This document shows positions 1 to 11,404 of a DNA stretch of 64,000 bases, piece by piece; position 1 is the first letter of the stretch; each line of letters starts with the position of its first letter. The stretch is taken from contig OY997594.1 of assembly GCA_963921825.1 (NCBI GenBank), positions 4,159,001-4,223,000 on the forward strand, read 5' to 3'. Below the pieces are notes generated by a model that saw nothing but the letters and a program-made list of their open reading frames with translations, ran no database searches and was not told the origin of the DNA. Both the position numbers and the translations under genes were made by a program. This DNA comes from Erodium maritimum. Taxonomy: Eukaryota > Streptophyta > Magnoliopsida > Geraniales > Geraniaceae.

Positions 1-7
1 GATACCA

Positions 8-77
8 TATTAGAGGATCAACTCAACTAAAAGCTCAAGCTGATAGTTGAAGGCCCAATTGTAATTATATTCTAACA
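8..77 (-). mobile_element. TRIM-type miniature LTR at the window edge
   Basis: Read leftward, this is a short LTR starting TGTTAGAA, followed at the window edge by the beginning of a TGGTATC primer-binding site (positions 1-7). It resembles the pair of short LTRs inside the laccase intron at 59555-59733: the same start, the same central TTAGTTGAGTTG motif and the same adjoining primer-binding site. It is an old fossil, and the rest of it lies outside the window. Family assignment rests on this internal comparison only. Confidence 0.45.
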
Positions 78-377
78 GGTAATATAAAATATTTGAGATT
101 TCTAATCTTTTTGTTCATACTAGTTTCAAACAGCTGCTGGGCTATATAAGCCCAACATTATTGACAATGAGCTAGTTGAAGATCCAGTTTTCATTGTACC
201 AGAAGATCACTTGACCTACCGAAAGTTAGTTTGGTAGATAATAATTTTATTATTATCAACTAAATAAATTTTGGTCATTATTGAGGTTCTATTACCAACC
301 AAAATTAGTTTGGTAGGTAGTAAAAATTTCATTAACAAGACATTTTGACAAGAACTGTTTCAGCTAAATTCGACTTA

Positions 378-641
378 GAACAACTCCAATGGAATGAATT
401 GTGTGGACGAATCAGATAAAAAGGGCTTGGGATTGATTGGAGGAATCGCCACATCGTGGGCGAAGGATTCGTTACCCGAAAAAGTTGTTCATGCACACAT
501 GCGAAAGGGCAGAAAGGGTTGTGTCCAGCTATCACATGACACGTTGCTATTCGCCTATGCACATGACTAATGCCACGGTGGAAGGCTGAGCTATAAATGA
601 CCGATAAATTAAACTAATCGTTCTGACCATCGAAAATGCTC
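378..641. mobile_element. Harbinger-type MITE, diverged copy
   Basis: A 264-bp element flanked by TTA on both sides (375-377 and 642-644), as expected for the 3-bp TWA target of PIF/Harbinger transposons. Its ends are diverged inverted repeats (GAACAACTCCAATGG on the left, GAGCATTTTCGATGG on the right when reversed). The interior shares a GTGGGCGAAGGATTC stretch with the MITE at 43776-44027, so the two belong to one family. It has no coding capacity. Confidence 0.65.
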
Positions 642-881
642 TTAGAATACAATACAGGAATATAGACAATGGTACACTCTTATCCATAGATGTTTCTTAA
701 GACTCCAACTACATGGGAAAGCCAAACATATTCCCCAAACACACTCAAACAACAAGAAGAAGAGACCTAAGAACTTGTCACTGGTAACCAAAAAGCTCAA
801 ATGGGTCTGAGTTTTCAAAGCACATAGTACAAGTATTAAAGAGCTGAACCATAGATTTCAAGTGATAAGCAGTGTACAGAC

Positions 882-920
882 CTTGATTTTGTGTAGAATT
901 TCTCTGCCAGTACCAGTCAT
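882..920 (-). CDS. Possible first coding exon of a leftward gene, rest outside the window
   Basis: Read leftward, an ATG at 920 opens thirteen codons (MTGTGREILHKIK) that end at a possible GT donor at 880-881. The setting looks like a genuine plant gene start: a TATAAAG box at 999-1005, then a CT-rich leader (roughly 925-965, GA-rich on the plus strand) just before the ATG. No following exon is recognisable between 1 and 850, where a MITE and a TRIM LTR sit, so the gene body would lie beyond the window. The donor GTCTGT is weak and I do not recognise the peptide. The promoter-like arrangement is the main support. Confidence 0.3.
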
Positions 921-998
921 TGAGTTATGGAGAGAGAGAGAGAGGGAGAGATTTTGGAAGAGAAATAGAAGTGGAGAGAGGTTGTGTTGTGGTTTTGA

Positions 999-1005
999 CT
1001 TTATA
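999..1005 (-). promoter_or_regulatory. Candidate TATA box
   Basis: TATAAAG read leftward, about 80 bases before the ATG at 920 and just upstream of a pyrimidine-rich leader. The spacing fits a transcription start near 970. Confidence 0.35.
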
Positions 1006-1547
1006 GCATGTGATATGTGAACAAGCATGTGACTTTAACAATTATGGCTGCCTGCTTTGAAAACTACGCGTCCTTTTATTAAGACCTTTTCTTCAGTCTT
1101 ATCCTCCCAATAATTCCAAAGGACAACACACCCATGAGTTGTGTTTCTTCATGAAATCAAACTTGCTAGAAACTTGGATACAGTTTGATAAACGAGGCAA
1201 TATTGGGTTTCTTTAATTCTAGAATAGCCAATGTGACAAATCTCTCACCGTCCGTGATAAAGTATCTCAAACTCGTTCGGAAGTTTTGAGAATCAGCTTG
1301 AAAATTCAGACCCGTCAAAGCGATCATATCGAACCCACTCTGTATTCTATATATGTATGAAATTAAATGTATTATTGAATTTGTTTTAGTTATAGTAATT
1401 TACTGGATAAAATTTAGGCCATATTTTCGATACTTTTGTCTTATCCTTCAATTCTTAAAACATGTAAACGATATCTTGGAGCCTCTCATCTCTTTCTCTC
1501 TTTAGCTTTATTTTTGTCTTTAATGACGCTACAACACTCAACCATAC

Positions 1548-1990
1548 ATGCCCACCATTTTACCACCATCGTCCGCTACTAACCTGTCATTATTGATTGC
1601 CTTGTCGCCAATGTCCCTTACCGAGACAGTCTTGGTCATGCCGAAACGTCCTTCCCTCGAGGGTATCCAACCTAAAAGTGCTCCTCGAGTTACAAAAGCA
1701 AGGCCTCCTTTACCTCTAGTCACACCACCCTCACACCCTGGAGGGTTATGCTTCGGTATATCACGAAGTTATGAGGCACGTCTTCTGATGGCCTGATGAT
1801 TAAGGACTTGGAACCGGAAGTCTACACGTTCTACTTCACCTTGCAGGAAGCCAAAGATAGGGTGTGTCCGGATGAGCTGTGGTGCTTTGAGCATGATCCA
1901 CTCATTCTTGCTGACCTCCCGGTGCAAGGAGGTATGTCGATACCTCGATTGGATTATATCTGTAAAGACCGAGAAATTTATCACCTTAAA
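1548..1990 (+). pseudogene. DUF4283 (non-LTR element ORF1-like) fragment
   Basis: A frame from about 1796 reads DLEPEVYTFYFT, then DRV, then DELWCFEHDPLIL. This follows the pattern of plant DUF4283 proteins: an LF-F-F strand, a DRV helix, then a PW-F-LIL stretch. DUF4283 is usually followed by a zf-CCHC_4 knuckle and is typical of ORF1 in plant L1-type LINEs. Here only the middle of the domain survives, with stops in all frames around it. A similar fragment lies at 4317-4640. Confidence 0.5.
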
Positions 1991-2066
1991 TTCTTCGTTG
2001 GAACGTCGCGGGTTGATGGACGGGTTTATTTTTGGATTCAGATTCAAAAAAAAAGAAAAAAAAGGA

Positions 2067-4309
2067 GATGGGGGTTAGGGCTGGGCCAGGCCTGAGCCTT
2101 GGGTCGAACTAAACCGGCCCAGCCGCTTCTGCTTGTAGGCCCACCCGGCCCAACTAGCAAACCCTAGCACTAATACCCTCATCGTGCCTCTTCGTTTCTC
2201 AGAAACACGCACGCAACACGAGGTGAAGCCCTCGCTCCCTCTTGCACCTTTCCCTTCACGCAGATCCGCCGCCCTCCTCTCTCACCAGACCCTCGCTCAC
2301 GTCCTTCCCCTCCGAGCAACGCCGCAGACCCACAACCCCTCACCGGAGCCTTCCCTTCCATCCTCGACTTCTCCATCGCACCAGAAAACCCCCTCACGAT
2401 CTCCTCTCCCTCGCTAAATTGAAGCACGTCGACCTCGTCCCTTTCCCATCCGAGCTTCGACGCCCTTGCGTCAGAGAAATCCGAGAAGGCCGTTACCCCG
2501 AGCGCGGAGAAGACCGGTGCTGGCTAGGACGTCAGCAGCTAGGAGACGCAACGATCGGCCCTTCAAGAGGTAGGGATTACCTCGAACCCGCTTTATTACG
2601 GTTTTACTAGAATGCATGTAGGGAAACCTAATAAATCGGCTAAAGAACTAGTATGCATATAGGAAACGAACAACTAGCGTAGACGTATCAAATTGTGAAC
2701 TTTTACGATTTCTGTCTTGGGAATTGTTGTGCTGGTAGAATAGGGCCATGTCGCGCCCGTAGGACTTGTGTGCTGAATGTATCTGTGTATGCCTTTGATG
2801 CTTGAACGGTTAATAAATAACGAACACGAAAATGAGTAGAACTGACTAGAAAACGCATGATCAGTAATTTGAGTGTTTTTCCCTATTTTACTTGATATGT
2901 TGGATTGGGACTATTTGGGGATACCGGTTAAGCCGGTGGGGTAACCACGTGGAGAGTGGTATCGGTAAGTGATTGTATGTGCCTGTTGGCGGTGTTAATA
3001 TGGAAACATGAATGTGGTTGTGAAAGTGATTGTGACTGCTCTGTGATAGTTGTATTGAGTGTGTCCGAGAGGGTGTCGGTAAGTGATGGTTAGTACATAA
3101 TCGTGATTGTGGTGATGGTATCATGGTTAAGTCTGGTTGGGATCCTGTTTGTGAGTGTGATAGCGATTGTGTTGGTGCGTGGCCGGTAAAGTGTGAGAGA
3201 AGTACTTCCGTCAGGTGTATCATACCTTCCGGCGCGTAATCGGTAAAGTGTTGGGTTTGTGGTACTTTGGTTACATGAGAAAGGTGATTTCCCTGCCTTC
3301 TGTATATCGGTAAAACGTTGTGTTGAGCACCGCGAGAGATGAGGCCGCGAAGAGGCGATTTCCCTGCCTTCCGTATATCGGTAAAACACTGTGTTGAGCA
3401 CCGCGAGAGATGAGGCCGCGAAGAGGCGATTTCCCTGCCTTCCGTATATCGGTAAAACGCTATGTTGAGCACTGCGAGAGATGAGGCCGCGAAGAGGCGA
3501 TTTCCCTGTCTTCCGTGTATCGGTAAACGTTGTGTTCTTCAATGAGGTCGACTGCCTATCCCGACTTGGTGTTGGGGAAGTTGCGTACGGCTACGCCGGG
3601 CTGAGAGGGTTGCTCCCTAGACCGTGCAAGGGTTACGATTTGTGTATTTGATAATGTCTGAATTGATTGTGTATTGTTGTGTTGTGACTTTAGGCGTTTT
3701 CCTTGGTTATGAGTGTGTGTTAAGAACGCCTTGCTTGGATTGTTTATGATTGTACTTGTGAGTGTTGTTGACTATGTATTGGGGAAATTGTGTTCGGGTT
3801 GTTCCGTGGTGTGGCCTCAGGGTAGGCGTTGTGTGGAATCGGTGTTGGTATATTTGGACTTTGAGTATTTGAGTTTAAAGAGGGGTCTTGGCTTTTACTT
3901 GGTTTAAATGTCGTATTATGTTAAAACCTTTATTATATTTTAAATTATGGAACTGCATTTTGGTGACTTCGAGATAAGGTAGTTTTGACGGTTTTCCCTA
4001 CTGAGCGTCAAGCTCACCCCCTATTTTTACCGTGTTTTCTACATGTAGTGGTCATGATTTGGAGTAGAGGACATCGCAGAGCATGAGGCTAGCGAGGGTC
4101 CGGATTTGTGTTTATTTGTATTTTCGTAGTGACGAAACGGTTATTTTGAACTTATGTGTTTTTATCGAGCGCGGGACTCAGAAACTCTAACCCCGTTGTT
4201 TTATGCTATTTACCTTCATCAATTATTAATCTTCTTAAATTGCTTTTATTTGAAATTCAACAAGTCGCGTCTCGGGTCTGGTCAATACCGGATTTGGGGC
4301 GTGACAGTA
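2067..4309 (+). mobile_element. Probable LTR-retroelement LTR or leader remnant, Ty3/gypsy-like
   Basis: This block has a GC-rich transcribed-leader-like start, an AGGTAGG splice-donor-like site near 2570, an internal tandem array (3285-3541), and an end in GGGGCGTGACA (about 4298-4308), a common 3' end of plant gypsy LTRs. No gag or pol is recognisable here. I treat it as a broken, old fossil. The left boundary is uncertain and no target duplication was identified. Confidence 0.35.
3285..3541 (+). repeat. Tandem repeat, 71-72 bp unit, about 3.5 copies
   Basis: Units start at 3285, 3357, 3428 and 3499, each beginning GATTTCCCTG and containing a CGGTAAAAC block and a GAGAGATGAGGCCGCG block. 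The copies are nearly identical; the last is partial. Two overlapping leftward ORFs over this region are repetitive readings of the array, not genes. Confidence 0.9.
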
Positions 4310-4316
4310 TCCAACT

Positions 4317-4640
4317 ATGGGCCCAAGATCGGGATATTCTACTAACGATCATGACTGAGGCGTCAAGCATTACCGTGGGAAACACTTTGGGAAGATGTGT
4401 GAAGGTCCAATACGATCAATGGGGTCTTTACTAGGGAGGAAAGATCCGGGTCAGGTTCTGGATGAGCCTTAACAAACCCCTCCAACGATCGATGATCCTT
4501 CAATTTCGGAAAATCTCTGATCTTGCTAAGGCAAGTTTGAAATACGAGCGTTTTCCCATCTTCTACTTCAACTATGGATGACTAGGTCATGAAGTTCTCG
4601 AATGGATGATTGCCACACCCGATATTCCTATATTCGACTT
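4317..4640 (+). pseudogene. DUF4283 / zf-CCHC_4 fragment of a non-LTR element ORF1
   Basis: Read through stops, the plus strand gives the familiar order of plant LINE ORF1: a LGRCVKVQYDQWG piece (normally the LG-F-VD-W region), then KIRVRF, LNKPLQRS, and LKYERFPIFYFNYG followed by LGHE, which is a decayed zinc knuckle. Several stops interrupt it, so it is a relic. It lies directly after the gypsy-like LTR end, but I cannot tell whether the two are linked. Confidence 0.55.
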
Positions 4641-4869
4641 TCTCTTGCAACCGACGGGAACGATGCGTCAGGGAAATGCTTCACCAAGGATTTGGACGAA
4701 GCCACTGTTAGTCTTAGTGCCCATAGTTCAATCCTAAATGTCCAAATGTATATATCATCGTTAGCAATAAAATTAAAGCGGCTCTATATTACTTATGTGT
4801 TGGAGTAATATATCGATCTGTGCTCTGATCTATGCCCACCATGCGAATAGAACCATAGATCGAGATAGA

Positions 4870-6365
4870 TCACACTCGATGGGTCCCTAGTCAACAAAGC
4901 TTCACTAGAAGCGACTAGTATGAAAGATGGCTCTTTATGGCTTACGTTCTGTTAGTCATTGGAATGAGATTCCGGAGTCTGATCATAGATATCATGTGGG
5001 ACATGATATTGGACGACCCGCCCTGAATATGTGCCATAGATTAAGTCATGAACATATTCAGTGTCGTAGCTTGTCATGTATCCTTAGACCAAGGAGTCTT
5101 TGTGATCGCTATGTAGTCAACAACTGAGTTTGACCTGAGCCTAACGTTGTCCGTAACAGGGCTTCCATAACGGCCAGGATTGGCTTGAGGACGGGCTACA
5201 TGAGTGACACGAAAGGCGGCTAAGGGATTTATCCCTCATACTGAGGTATGGGAAAGATATCGGTTCTCGGCCGCTTGATCGAGAGTGACTGAAAGAATAG
5301 CATGGCCATGCACATGATACTGGGTATCATATCTTCAATCATCTCACATATCAAGGAACGGTGATTGAGAATAATAAGGATGACGGCTCTATGCCTTATC
5401 TCAATCAGGATATCGGAGATAAAAGGATAATGACAGGGATGACGGAAAGGTTAGAATCGACAGGGTCGATTCGTTATGCAGTGTCAGGCAATACTAAAGT
5501 CTCGTTAGTTGCCACTTAAATAGGATCAAGTAAAATGGGATTTTACGTTGATCTATTGACATGCATAAACCTAAGGGTCACACCGGAGGATGAAACTCAT
5601 TGACACATTTATGGAGAATGGCCAAAAGAGAGTTGTCTCGGGACATGATCAAAACTGGGTTTTGGGTCATGTGCTCGTACGTGAATAGGACTTTACGGAT
5701 CGAGACAAGGCTTGGAGTCTTGGGATTGATCGCGTCGGATAATGTTGGACATTTCCGGTATGGAAGGCTTGGAGGCGATGAGCGAATCACGGGACCTCGT
5801 TAGAAATGGCCACGGGCCATGTTCCAAGAGGCCCATGAAAGGCCCATGCAACCAAGGCCCATGGAACTAATTAATCAAGTCTTGATTAATTAGTACTAAG
5901 TAAGCAAGACAAGGATTAAGGTGTTGGTGATTCACCACCTAACCCAATCTTGTCTTGCCATGCTTGTCCTATTTACACCTTACTTGACACCATACTTGTC
6001 CCATGCCTTTAGTTGGACAAGTATGAGTTTTGTTATGTTTAAGTCATCTTTTTTCAACATAACAAACACAAGACAAGAATAGGAAACACATTTTCTCTCC
6101 CTCTTCCATGGCCATTTCGGGTTTGGCTAGTTTCCTCCTCCATTTTTGTGTTCTTGAGTCCTCAAAGAGAAGAACTACGTGGCTTTGATTCCCATGTGGA
6201 TACGTAGGCATCTTGGAGACTCAAGCCAATCATTCGTTAACCGGTGTTCTTGTTTTGGTAAGAGATAGTGCTGAATTTTTCTCTTGTGAATCCATTCTTT
6301 GTTAGTTGTTTCATGGTTTTAATCGTCTCTTGGTTTTTATTGATTTTCCGCTGCGAGTTGGTTCA
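4870..6365 (+). mobile_element. LTR-retroelement-derived region (probable LTR from about 5798)
   Basis: No gene is visible. From about 5798 (GTTAGAAATGGCC) the sequence has LTR character: clustered GGCCCATG repeats, two strong hairpins, a long pyrimidine-rich leader and an end near TTTTCCGCTGCG (6345-6356), a common context in plant LTRs. The stretch 4870-5797 looks like untranslated retroelement sequence. Broken fossil, old, with uncertain boundaries. Confidence 0.35.
5866..5894. repeat. Perfect inverted repeat, 14-bp arms, 1-bp centre
   Basis: ACTAATTAATCAAG, one T, then its exact reverse complement. A second, looser hairpin follows at about 5904-5960 (arms starting GCAAGACAAGG and ending CTTGTCTTGC). 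Both lie inside the probable LTR. Confidence 0.9.
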
Positions 6366-7860
6366 TCTCCAACCCTACCTCGAGACCCAACAGCCACCAC
6401 CCCGAGTCTCTCCTATGATTCCCCAAATGTTCACACTGCTTCCAAACAACACCCTAGGTTCGTCCATGACAACACATGTCCTGCCTAAAGCTCCAACATA
6501 TGTCTGGATCTAAACACCCACCTAGCACACTCTCGGGGGGGGGGGGGGGGGGGTGCCATCATAGGGTTTGGTTTGGGATGAAGTGTTGAGAATAAAAACG
6601 AACGTCCTGCCTAATCCACAGTTAGGTGGAACGGGAAACACTCGGTCTACGACCCTCCCATAGTTAAGATGGACATGCTCGGCCTGGGGGACCCTTAGGG
6701 AGACAATTGGAGATATGCTACCCTCGGGGAAGGCCAAGGAAGGGATTGATTCCACCCTGCTAACCACTATCGAGCCAAATAAGACCTCGTCTAAGAAGAG
6801 GGCATTGGGCCTCACCTACATGATATCTGCAGAGTAGTCACGTGAGAATTAGGCGAAAGCTAGGAAACGACCTTACCAAGGTAAATGAGGTACACTCGGG
6901 GATACGGGTCGTTGGGGAGGAACAACATCTCGACTCCTATCTGGTTTCCTCCACCAATTATTATGATCCCTGGCTAAGTCGCACACTTCATTCAACTATT
7001 GCGTAGTCCTTGTGTAAACACCTAATAAACTGATATATCGAATTGTCAAGTCGCGCACTGTAGTCCCAATTGTCAAAATCGATTCATCGATTACAGTTCT
7101 AGGATCAGTATGATGGATTGTTCAAGGACGATCCACAACCAAACCTCGATTCTCTATTTGTTTGTTGCTCGTTGAATTTAATAAACACTCTTGCTAAAAA
7201 ACATGTAAATGACCTTTGACCAATCCCTAAGACATGTAAATGATCGGTGACAATATATCTTGTTGATTACTTTTTACTTTATGGTATTTTCTGTACATGA
7301 CCGATATATAAAAATAACTATTTGATAACTGACCCTAAAAAACATAGATTATTAGTATCTGATCAAAAAAATGCTACAAAATGTATGTTTTTTAAGGCTC
7401 AGAATGGGGTCAAGTCACAAGGACGAAAAATTGAGGCAACTAGAACCTACTTTATTATCTTTATTTGATGAGACAATCGAAACTCTCGACCAAAATCCAT
7501 AATATACACATTATTCGTTATTGTGACAATGTGACTCCAAAAGACTAATATAATAAGTCATATATCAAATTATACAACTTTTAAATTTTATTTATCTGTG
7601 ATACAGACTCAAGTGACCAAAACCTACTACATTGTCTTCTTTATCTGTTGACAATATTAAACTTATCAACCGAAATCCACGATATATATTACTCATTATT
7701 ATGAAGAAAAAAAATTACATAGCAGCAACTTTTAATTTTTCTTTTTTCATGCATGTGATATATGCCTACGTGTAAACACCTAATAAAAACAGACATTCCT
7801 TATTTAAAACAAATATTCCTTATTGGTCTTTTATTTGTCTACTCTTGCATTAAAAAAAAG
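6366..7860. other. No gene; low-complexity and decayed repeats
   Basis: A 19-base G run lies at 6535-6553. The stretch 6554-7000 has only broken frames. A diverged direct duplication is visible: about 7430-7560 and 7610-7740 share the order AAGT-AC, CCTACT, TATCTTTATTTG-like and CCA-AATCCA blocks. The rest is AT-rich with no recognised coding or RNA gene. Confidence 0.6.
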
Positions 7861-9459
7861 GGGTAAACTTCATCCCACTACCCTAAAAAAAGTTAAATTC
7901 CAACCCACTATCCTAGCGAAACTTAGTTTCATCTCACTACCCTAACGAAACTTTTAGTGTCAATTTAGTACCTACCGTTAACTTGACATCCATTTTTGGA
8001 TGGAAAATGGTAAAAAGTCCAAAATACCCTCACTAACACTAAAATTTTCAACAGCATGCCATTGGTTTTCAAAAAATCTTTTTATTTATTTATTTTATAT
8101 AAATCAGATTTTTATTTTTAAAAATCAGTTTATTCTTTAAAAAATCAGATTTTATTTTTTAAAATTAATATTTTATTTTAAAAATCAGATTTTATTTTTG
8201 AAAAATCATTTTTTGATTTTTAAAATTCAGATTTTATTTTTTTAAAATCAATTTTTACTTTTAAAAATCAGATTTTATTTAAATAATATATAAAAATCAT
8301 TTTATTTGTTTTCTTTTCTATATCTTTGTTTTTTTCTTTGTCTTTAGTTTTTGTTAGTTATTTTGTTTTCCAGAAATTAAAACAAAAATCTGTTTGTTCT
8401 TTAATTCTTTTTTTTTTTGTCAAATTTCATTGTTCAACATCTTGCCCAGATTTTGTTCATCGTCACAAGTCTCAACCCTACACTCACTTGCCCAGATTTT
8501 GTTCACCGTCTCAACCCAAATATTGATTAACAACATTAAACAAAGAACAACAATTGATTAACAGAGGAAATATAAAAGAAAAACAAATTAACAAAAATCC
8601 CCAAATTCCATGGATTTTTTCTATATCTTTTAAATCAGTTTTTTTCATCAACAAATTCATCTGATGTTCATACACAAGTGAAGAACACAGCCATGACGGC
8701 CAACGAAAAACACAGCCACGGTAGACGGAATCTCTCCGACCAGCTATTCCCGACCATCCATGGTCCAAATCCAAATTTTTCACAAGCAAAAATAGATCTG
8801 AAAATTGGACAACACCAGGCTTATTCTGTGGGTTAGGGTTCGAAATAGGCTTCACTGGTTATGGGGGAGAGAGTTCCGAAATCGGAGCTATGTGATTCAA
8901 CACCCAAAAGCCCAAAAGCACATAATCGCCGCTTAGATTTTACCTCACCTGCACATCTCCGGTCAGCCACCTTCACATGTACCTCATTCGATTTCGGGGA
9001 GGAGAAGAACAGAGCTTCCCAGATCCGGAGGAGGGGAAATCAGACGACCGGCGAATCTCCGGGAACGAGATGTCGAGATGAGGACCTGGTTCGCGGATTT
9101 CCATGAGTTGTGGAGATCGATGAGGAGGAAATGAGAAGATGATGAACACAAGAGAGGTTGATTTTGCTTCTGTATATTCTGATTTGCTCTGATGATGGAG
9201 GCGTGAAAGATCTGAAATAAGATAAGGAAATGAAATAATTAGGGTTTGAAACTATCTAAGGGTATTTTAGGTATTTTATTGAAAGATAGGGTCATGTGCT
9301 AGGCACATGACCATTTTCCATCCAAAATGGATGGAAAGTTAACGGTAGGTACTAAATTGACACTAAAAGTTTCGTTAGGGTAGTGAGGTGCAACGAAGTT
9401 TCGTTAGGGTAGTGGGTTGGAATTTAAGTTTTTTTAGGGTAGTGGGATGAAGTTTACCC
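7861..9459. mobile_element. Non-autonomous MULE-like DNA transposon with 150-bp inverted repeats
   Basis: The ends are long inverted repeats: 7861-8010 (starting GGGTAAACTTCATCCCACTA) and 9311-9459 (ending TAGTGGGATGAAGTTTACCC). Each contains repeated CTACCCTAACGAAAC blocks. Flanks TTAAAAAAAA (left) and TTAAAAAAA (right) fit a 9-10-bp Mutator-type target duplication with A-run slippage. The interior has an AT-rich block of repeated AAAATCAGATTTT motifs (8090-8290) and a GC-richer block (8430-9220) that could be captured host sequence. No transposase is visible. Relatives of its ends occur at about 31690-31980. Confidence 0.7.
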
Positions 9460-9484
9460 TTAAAAAAATGTAGTTGTTATAGTC

Positions 9485-9782
9485 AGGGATGGGCATTGGG
9501 TGGTTAACCACCCAATGTAAATTTTTTATGAATCCAACTTGATATTGTCGGTTTGACATGTCTTGGAACCAATCTGAACCCAATAAATCATTTTTTTATA
9601 CTGATTGGTTGGTTAGTGGTTTTAACCAACCAACCACTTTACTACATGTAAGTGCAAATTTAGATAGCAATAACCATATACATATGTCTATTTTAAGTCA
9701 AACCATATTATTACATTTTTCGGTACGGTTTCTGATTAGTGGTGATTGGTTTTAACGGTTTCGGTTTTTTTTTGTCCACCCT
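9485..9782. mobile_element. Possible hAT-type MITE
   Basis: It starts CAGGGATGGGCA and ends TGTCCACCCTG, matching the imperfect CAGGG-GGGCA ends of many plant hAT MITEs. The interior is rich in GGTT/AACC blocks (TTGGTTGGTTAGTGG). I do not see a clean 8-bp target duplication, so the boundaries are tentative. Similar GG-TT-rich sequence occurs near 12190-12330 and 13390-13560. Confidence 0.35.
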
Positions 9783-10499
9783 GTAAGAAGTGAATCGAAT
9801 ATAAAAGGAGAGTAGGAGAAACGTGGGAGGGTCTAATGAGTGTGTGATGATCCTTCAATGATTGGTTCGCGTATACATGTGATGATCCTACGTAGTTGGG
9901 GCCACCTGCGATATATGTAATAATAGAAGAGTCGTTGCATGGGTGGAGGAGTCAACATGGTGTAGCTGCTCTTTAATTGAATATTTAAATAAAAAACAAA
10001 TCATCGACATGTTGTTGTTGTGACTGAATTGACTGCCATTGATTTTGTCCCACTCAAGATGTTGACTTTTGTCCTTTTGATATGAGAGAGAAAGTGTAGA
10101 ATCACTTTTGGTTTTGAAATTTGGATTCGGATACCCAATCACTCTGTTTCCACTTTGGAGTGCTCTCCTCCTCCCATGAAATTTCACCAATATTTGGATT
10201 TGATGTTTAACGAAGTTAACTCAACAAGGATCCGGGTGAAGTGGCAATGCAAGACCGGTCCTCAACTTCGAAGCCAAAGGACTGCCTACAACAACAAAGA
10301 CGCATATCTACTATGATGGTCTAGATGTCGGGTCTCCGACACATTGTGACCCTCATCTCTAGACCCGTAATGTTATAGGGGATGTTTCTCGACGAGCTCA
10401 TCATTCCATAAGGTGTTATAGAAAGTCTCGACCCTCTTTTCGGTTTTGCTCTAACAGGTACCCACATTACGGGTCAGAAGTATAACGAGGCCGCATTGG

Positions 10500-11404
10500 G
10501 AAGCGTCATGCGGGAGCTTAGGTAGATCCCGACCATGGAGGCGAGATCCATAGACGACCAGGTGACATTGTTCTTTTTAAGAACATATGAGGATTTACAT
10601 CGATTTTTGGAAAGGGAAACATGGGATTTACATTACACGATTTTGACAATGGTGTATGTGCTGTGTACATTGAAAGAGACCCCTTTCACCCACACGTCTT
10701 TATGGGTTCGTGTCCACAACCTGGAGGTTGGGACAAGAAACGAGGAAGTTGGCGAGATGATCGAAAACAAGATCGACACCTACATGAGAGTGGATACAAA
10801 CTCCACTAGTCGAGCATGTCCTCTTCAGGTATACATCCACGTCAACTTAGCCTGGTCCCTCAACCGTCAGCTATTTCTCATACTTAAAGAAACATGTCAT
10901 GAGGTAAACAATTCATTTCATTTATGAACATTTATTTAACCATTGCTATAAACTATAGGCACAAAGGAAATTTTTTGAATAGAACCCTCACCTGCAGGGG
11001 CGCAGGAAATCAGGGAGGGGGAAATACATTAAGCAGGCGCTCGAAGACGACGTATGTCGTTGGGCTCATCTCGGAACCCCATCCATGTCTCTTCGGTCGG
11101 GAGCGGGGTGGCCCCTCATTCCCCTGACCAACCATCAGCCGATCCCGCTAGTGGAGAAAGTAGCCGGTTCGACCCATCAAGATCGCGACAACAACCAGTT
11201 TGGAATTTGAGGAAAACACATCCCTTCCAACAAGTGAGAGGCAGATTTTTCAACATAGAGTTCGAAACGTCAAGGGCAGGGTATCCAACTGCCTTTCCCA
11301 CCACCACACAACCTGTTTGCGGTATCTACCGAACTCTCGTTACCCCAAGACAAGGTCTGAAACGTCATCATGACGAATTAGGGCTTGGTAGGGGATACAC
11401 TTAG
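10500..11404 (+). pseudogene. DUF4283-containing ORF1 fragment of a non-LTR element
   Basis: The reading frame 10535-10927 (130 codons) contains the DUF4283 layout in order: VTLFFLRTYEDLHRFLE, ETWDLHYTIL, then FTHTSLWVRVHNL and RNEEVGEMIENKIDTYM-VD. This is the best preserved of four such fragments in the window. The zinc knuckle expected next is not clearly present. A second frame, 11054-11404, is Pro/Ser-rich and may be the ORF1 tail. No reverse transcriptase follows. It lies on the same strand as the other DUF4283 pieces. Confidence 0.6.

Noticed and set aside
3285-3541. CRISPR-like regular repeat
   Set aside because: The units are contiguous with no unique spacers, and the context is plant nuclear DNA. 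It is a simple tandem repeat.
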